Positions 62,351-64,000 of a stretch of DNA of 64,000 nt are shown one piece after another. The notes below the pieces were generated by a model that worked only from the letters and a program-made list of their open reading frames with translations, ran no database searches and was not told the origin of the DNA. The number at the start of each line of letters is the position of its first letter. Positions within the stretch are counted from its first letter, which is position 1. Source of the stretch: Prinia subflava (taxonomy: Eukaryota > Chordata > Aves > Passeriformes > Cisticolidae); the NCBI RefSeq assembly GCF_021018805.1, contig NC_086249.1, positions 78,456,472 to 78,520,471 of the forward strand, given 5' to 3'. Position numbers and translations under genes: made by a program.

Positions 62351-64000
62351 TCCTGAGATTTCCATCCTGAGTACCTCCTTCTTTGAAATTTGGAACTGTA
62401 ATTCTGAAACTTGCTAAGTGGACCTTGAAGGGTAATAGAACTAACCTTTACTCCCTCCACAGGTGGGTGGTCACTTGGCTGAGAATATTTGGCTCATTTA
62501 AAAGTTCATTAAAAGTGAAAGATTAACAGTTTATTTAACTTCATTTCCTCCTTATCTAGCAGAATATGGCCTTACACAGATTCTAGAGCATTTGAAAAAA
62601 CTTCTTTTAAGACTTGCACTAGAAATAGTCACAGACCTGGAAAAGGATAAAGGAATTGATGTGCAAAGAGGGAAAAAGTAGGTGCACAACCTTCCTACCT
62701 TCTTCTGCAGCACTCAGTGTGTCAGGATGACTTTTTGGGGCAGTGGGGCTCTCTTTCAGTACTGAGGTGTGCAAGGGCTGCACACAACTGATGTGGCAGG
62801 CCAGCAATGTGACACACACCCAGGGCTGGTCACTTACTGGTTGGATGCTGTAATACACAATACTCTTTTTGAATAGCTCAAACAGATATACAGGGTTTTT
62901 TTCCTAATGTATTTTTGCCTACCACAACTACCAAAGTTATAAGCAGAGCTTGTAACACTCTGACCCTGTACAACACTACATTCAACTCTAAATCACAAAG
63001 GCAGACTCAAAACTAGTTCTTTCACATGCTGGCAAATGAGCAAAATATAGAGTAAATTGCAACTACAGGAAGTAAGGATATTTTTGTATCATTCTGGAAC
63101 AATTCATTGACAAATATAAAGGGAGACATATATTGCTCTTGTAACCATGTGTTAATGATGAAATACAACATCAAGAATTTTAATTTTACTGAAATTACAG
63201 TTGTCAAAATAATTGCATTAGTTAATTTAAAATTCTTCATTGGAGAATGGCCCAGGCTATATCTCTGTTGCTCAAAATGTTTTATTGTGTAATCACAGCG
63301 CTTTTTTGATGAGCAATTTCTTTAATGTTATGCTATATATATGTATGGCAAAACTGTGAGTGATCTTTGTTTTTATATAGTACTGTGTTTTGCATATAAA
63401 ATACATTATGCATATTCTCTCTCCCTGTCTCCAACTCCTACCTTCAGAAAGCAGAGAATGGAGATCCAGTGTTCCCTGGTGACTGTGATTGCTTTTTGGT
63501 TTGTTCAAGCCTTCGAACTTCTTTGTTTCCCAAACTATCCACCTGTAAAACAACTGTAACAATCTCAACTATGCAGCTACTTCAGATTCCTGGACTGAGG
63601 ACTGACACAGTGCATTGGGTACAACAGCCCCCACCTCCTCCCTTTGCTTCTGCTCTTTTCCTCTGTTACGCTGGCAGCTTGGAGAATAAGCAGGAATTAT
63701 TTCTTGCAGGGGAATAATCTGTCCTGGGCTGCTTAAATTAACTTTATGCAGAAAATGGCCATGCTACATCACAGCCGGGCCCATAATGTCTTGACAGAAA
63801 AGGATGATAAGTAGTCCCTTTTCTCTGATGGCATCTTTCTCTTTCTCTGGATGCTGATCTGCTGTGTCTGCCTGCCTGCTTTATTCACACCAAATGGTAC
63901 ATTCACTTTCCTTGAGCTTCCTCAGAAAATACATTGACTTTTTTCAAAATACACAATTTCTTGGTTTGTGCATCCAAAGATGATCTGGATGATGTTGGCA
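62351..64000. other. Unique DNA, no gene seen
   Basis: No gene recognised. 63700-63800 is a repeat-free, evenly composed stretch ending with a CpG-bearing CACAGCCGGGCC that could be conserved. Frames of 60-90 codons lack domains. Confidence 0.45.

Noticed and set aside
62155..62460. 101-codon lysine-rich frame
   Set aside because: It is a translation of the pyrimidine tract on the opposite strand.
1..64000. Prokaryotic-style systems (operons, CRISPR arrays, phage or defence islands)
   Set aside because: There are no long coding frames, regularly spaced repeats or ribosome-binding-site-led genes, and the repeats are vertebrate retroelements.

Overview
This looks like nuclear DNA from a bird. 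The main evidence is repeats. Three clear plus-strand CR1 retrotransposon 3' ends carry the usual avian tail built on ATTCTGTG or ATTCTATG. A roughly 580 bp solo LTR at 48812-49392 matches, as I remember it, an LTR family abundant in songbirds and other Neoaves. Base composition is AT-rich and CpG is scarce outside one LTR, as expected for methylated vertebrate DNA. There is no bacterial or phage organisation: no operons, no Shine-Dalgarno-led genes and no CRISPR.

I find no convincing protein-coding gene. The longest open frame (about 160 codons) lies inside the non-coding 3' part of a CR1 element. The next longest (about 140-150 codons) match no protein I recognise. The window reads as a gene desert or a very long intron. 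I saw no tRNA, rRNA or spliceosomal RNA gene. Several places have a good vertebrate-type splice acceptor followed by a short open frame. They are reported as candidates only.

Layout. 1-16.4 kb: AT-rich unique sequence with an (ATAA)n microsatellite, one old CR1 fragment, a 16 bp tandem repeat, and a possible regulatory block at 8.2-8.6 kb holding a perfect palindrome of two AP-1 sites. 16.4-17.0 kb: a solo LTR with a 4 bp target duplication and well-preserved CpGs. 19.1-21.2 kb: a CR1 tail, a candidate conserved non-coding block and a minus-strand MIR-like SINE. 24.5-28.9 kb: a pyrimidine tract ending in a splice-acceptor-like AG, an unrecognised stretch open on both strands, and a locally GC-richer stretch with an inverted repeat. 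30.2-31.7 kb: a candidate regulatory block and a plus-strand MIR. 36.5 kb and 43.7 kb: two notable hairpins; the second has 36 nt arms with one mismatch and a 4 nt loop. 48.8-49.4 kb: the older solo LTR. 50.8-64.0 kb: more unique AT-rich DNA, a 400 bp CR1 copy, a tandem/hairpin microsatellite at 58.7 kb and a 95 bp pyrimidine tract at 62.3 kb.

No genes here can be shown to work together. If the window has a function it is most likely regulatory. The most unusual single object is the hairpin at 43679-43754. Claims of conservation are inference, because no alignment could be run. LTR and MIR family assignments rest on remembered consensus sequences.
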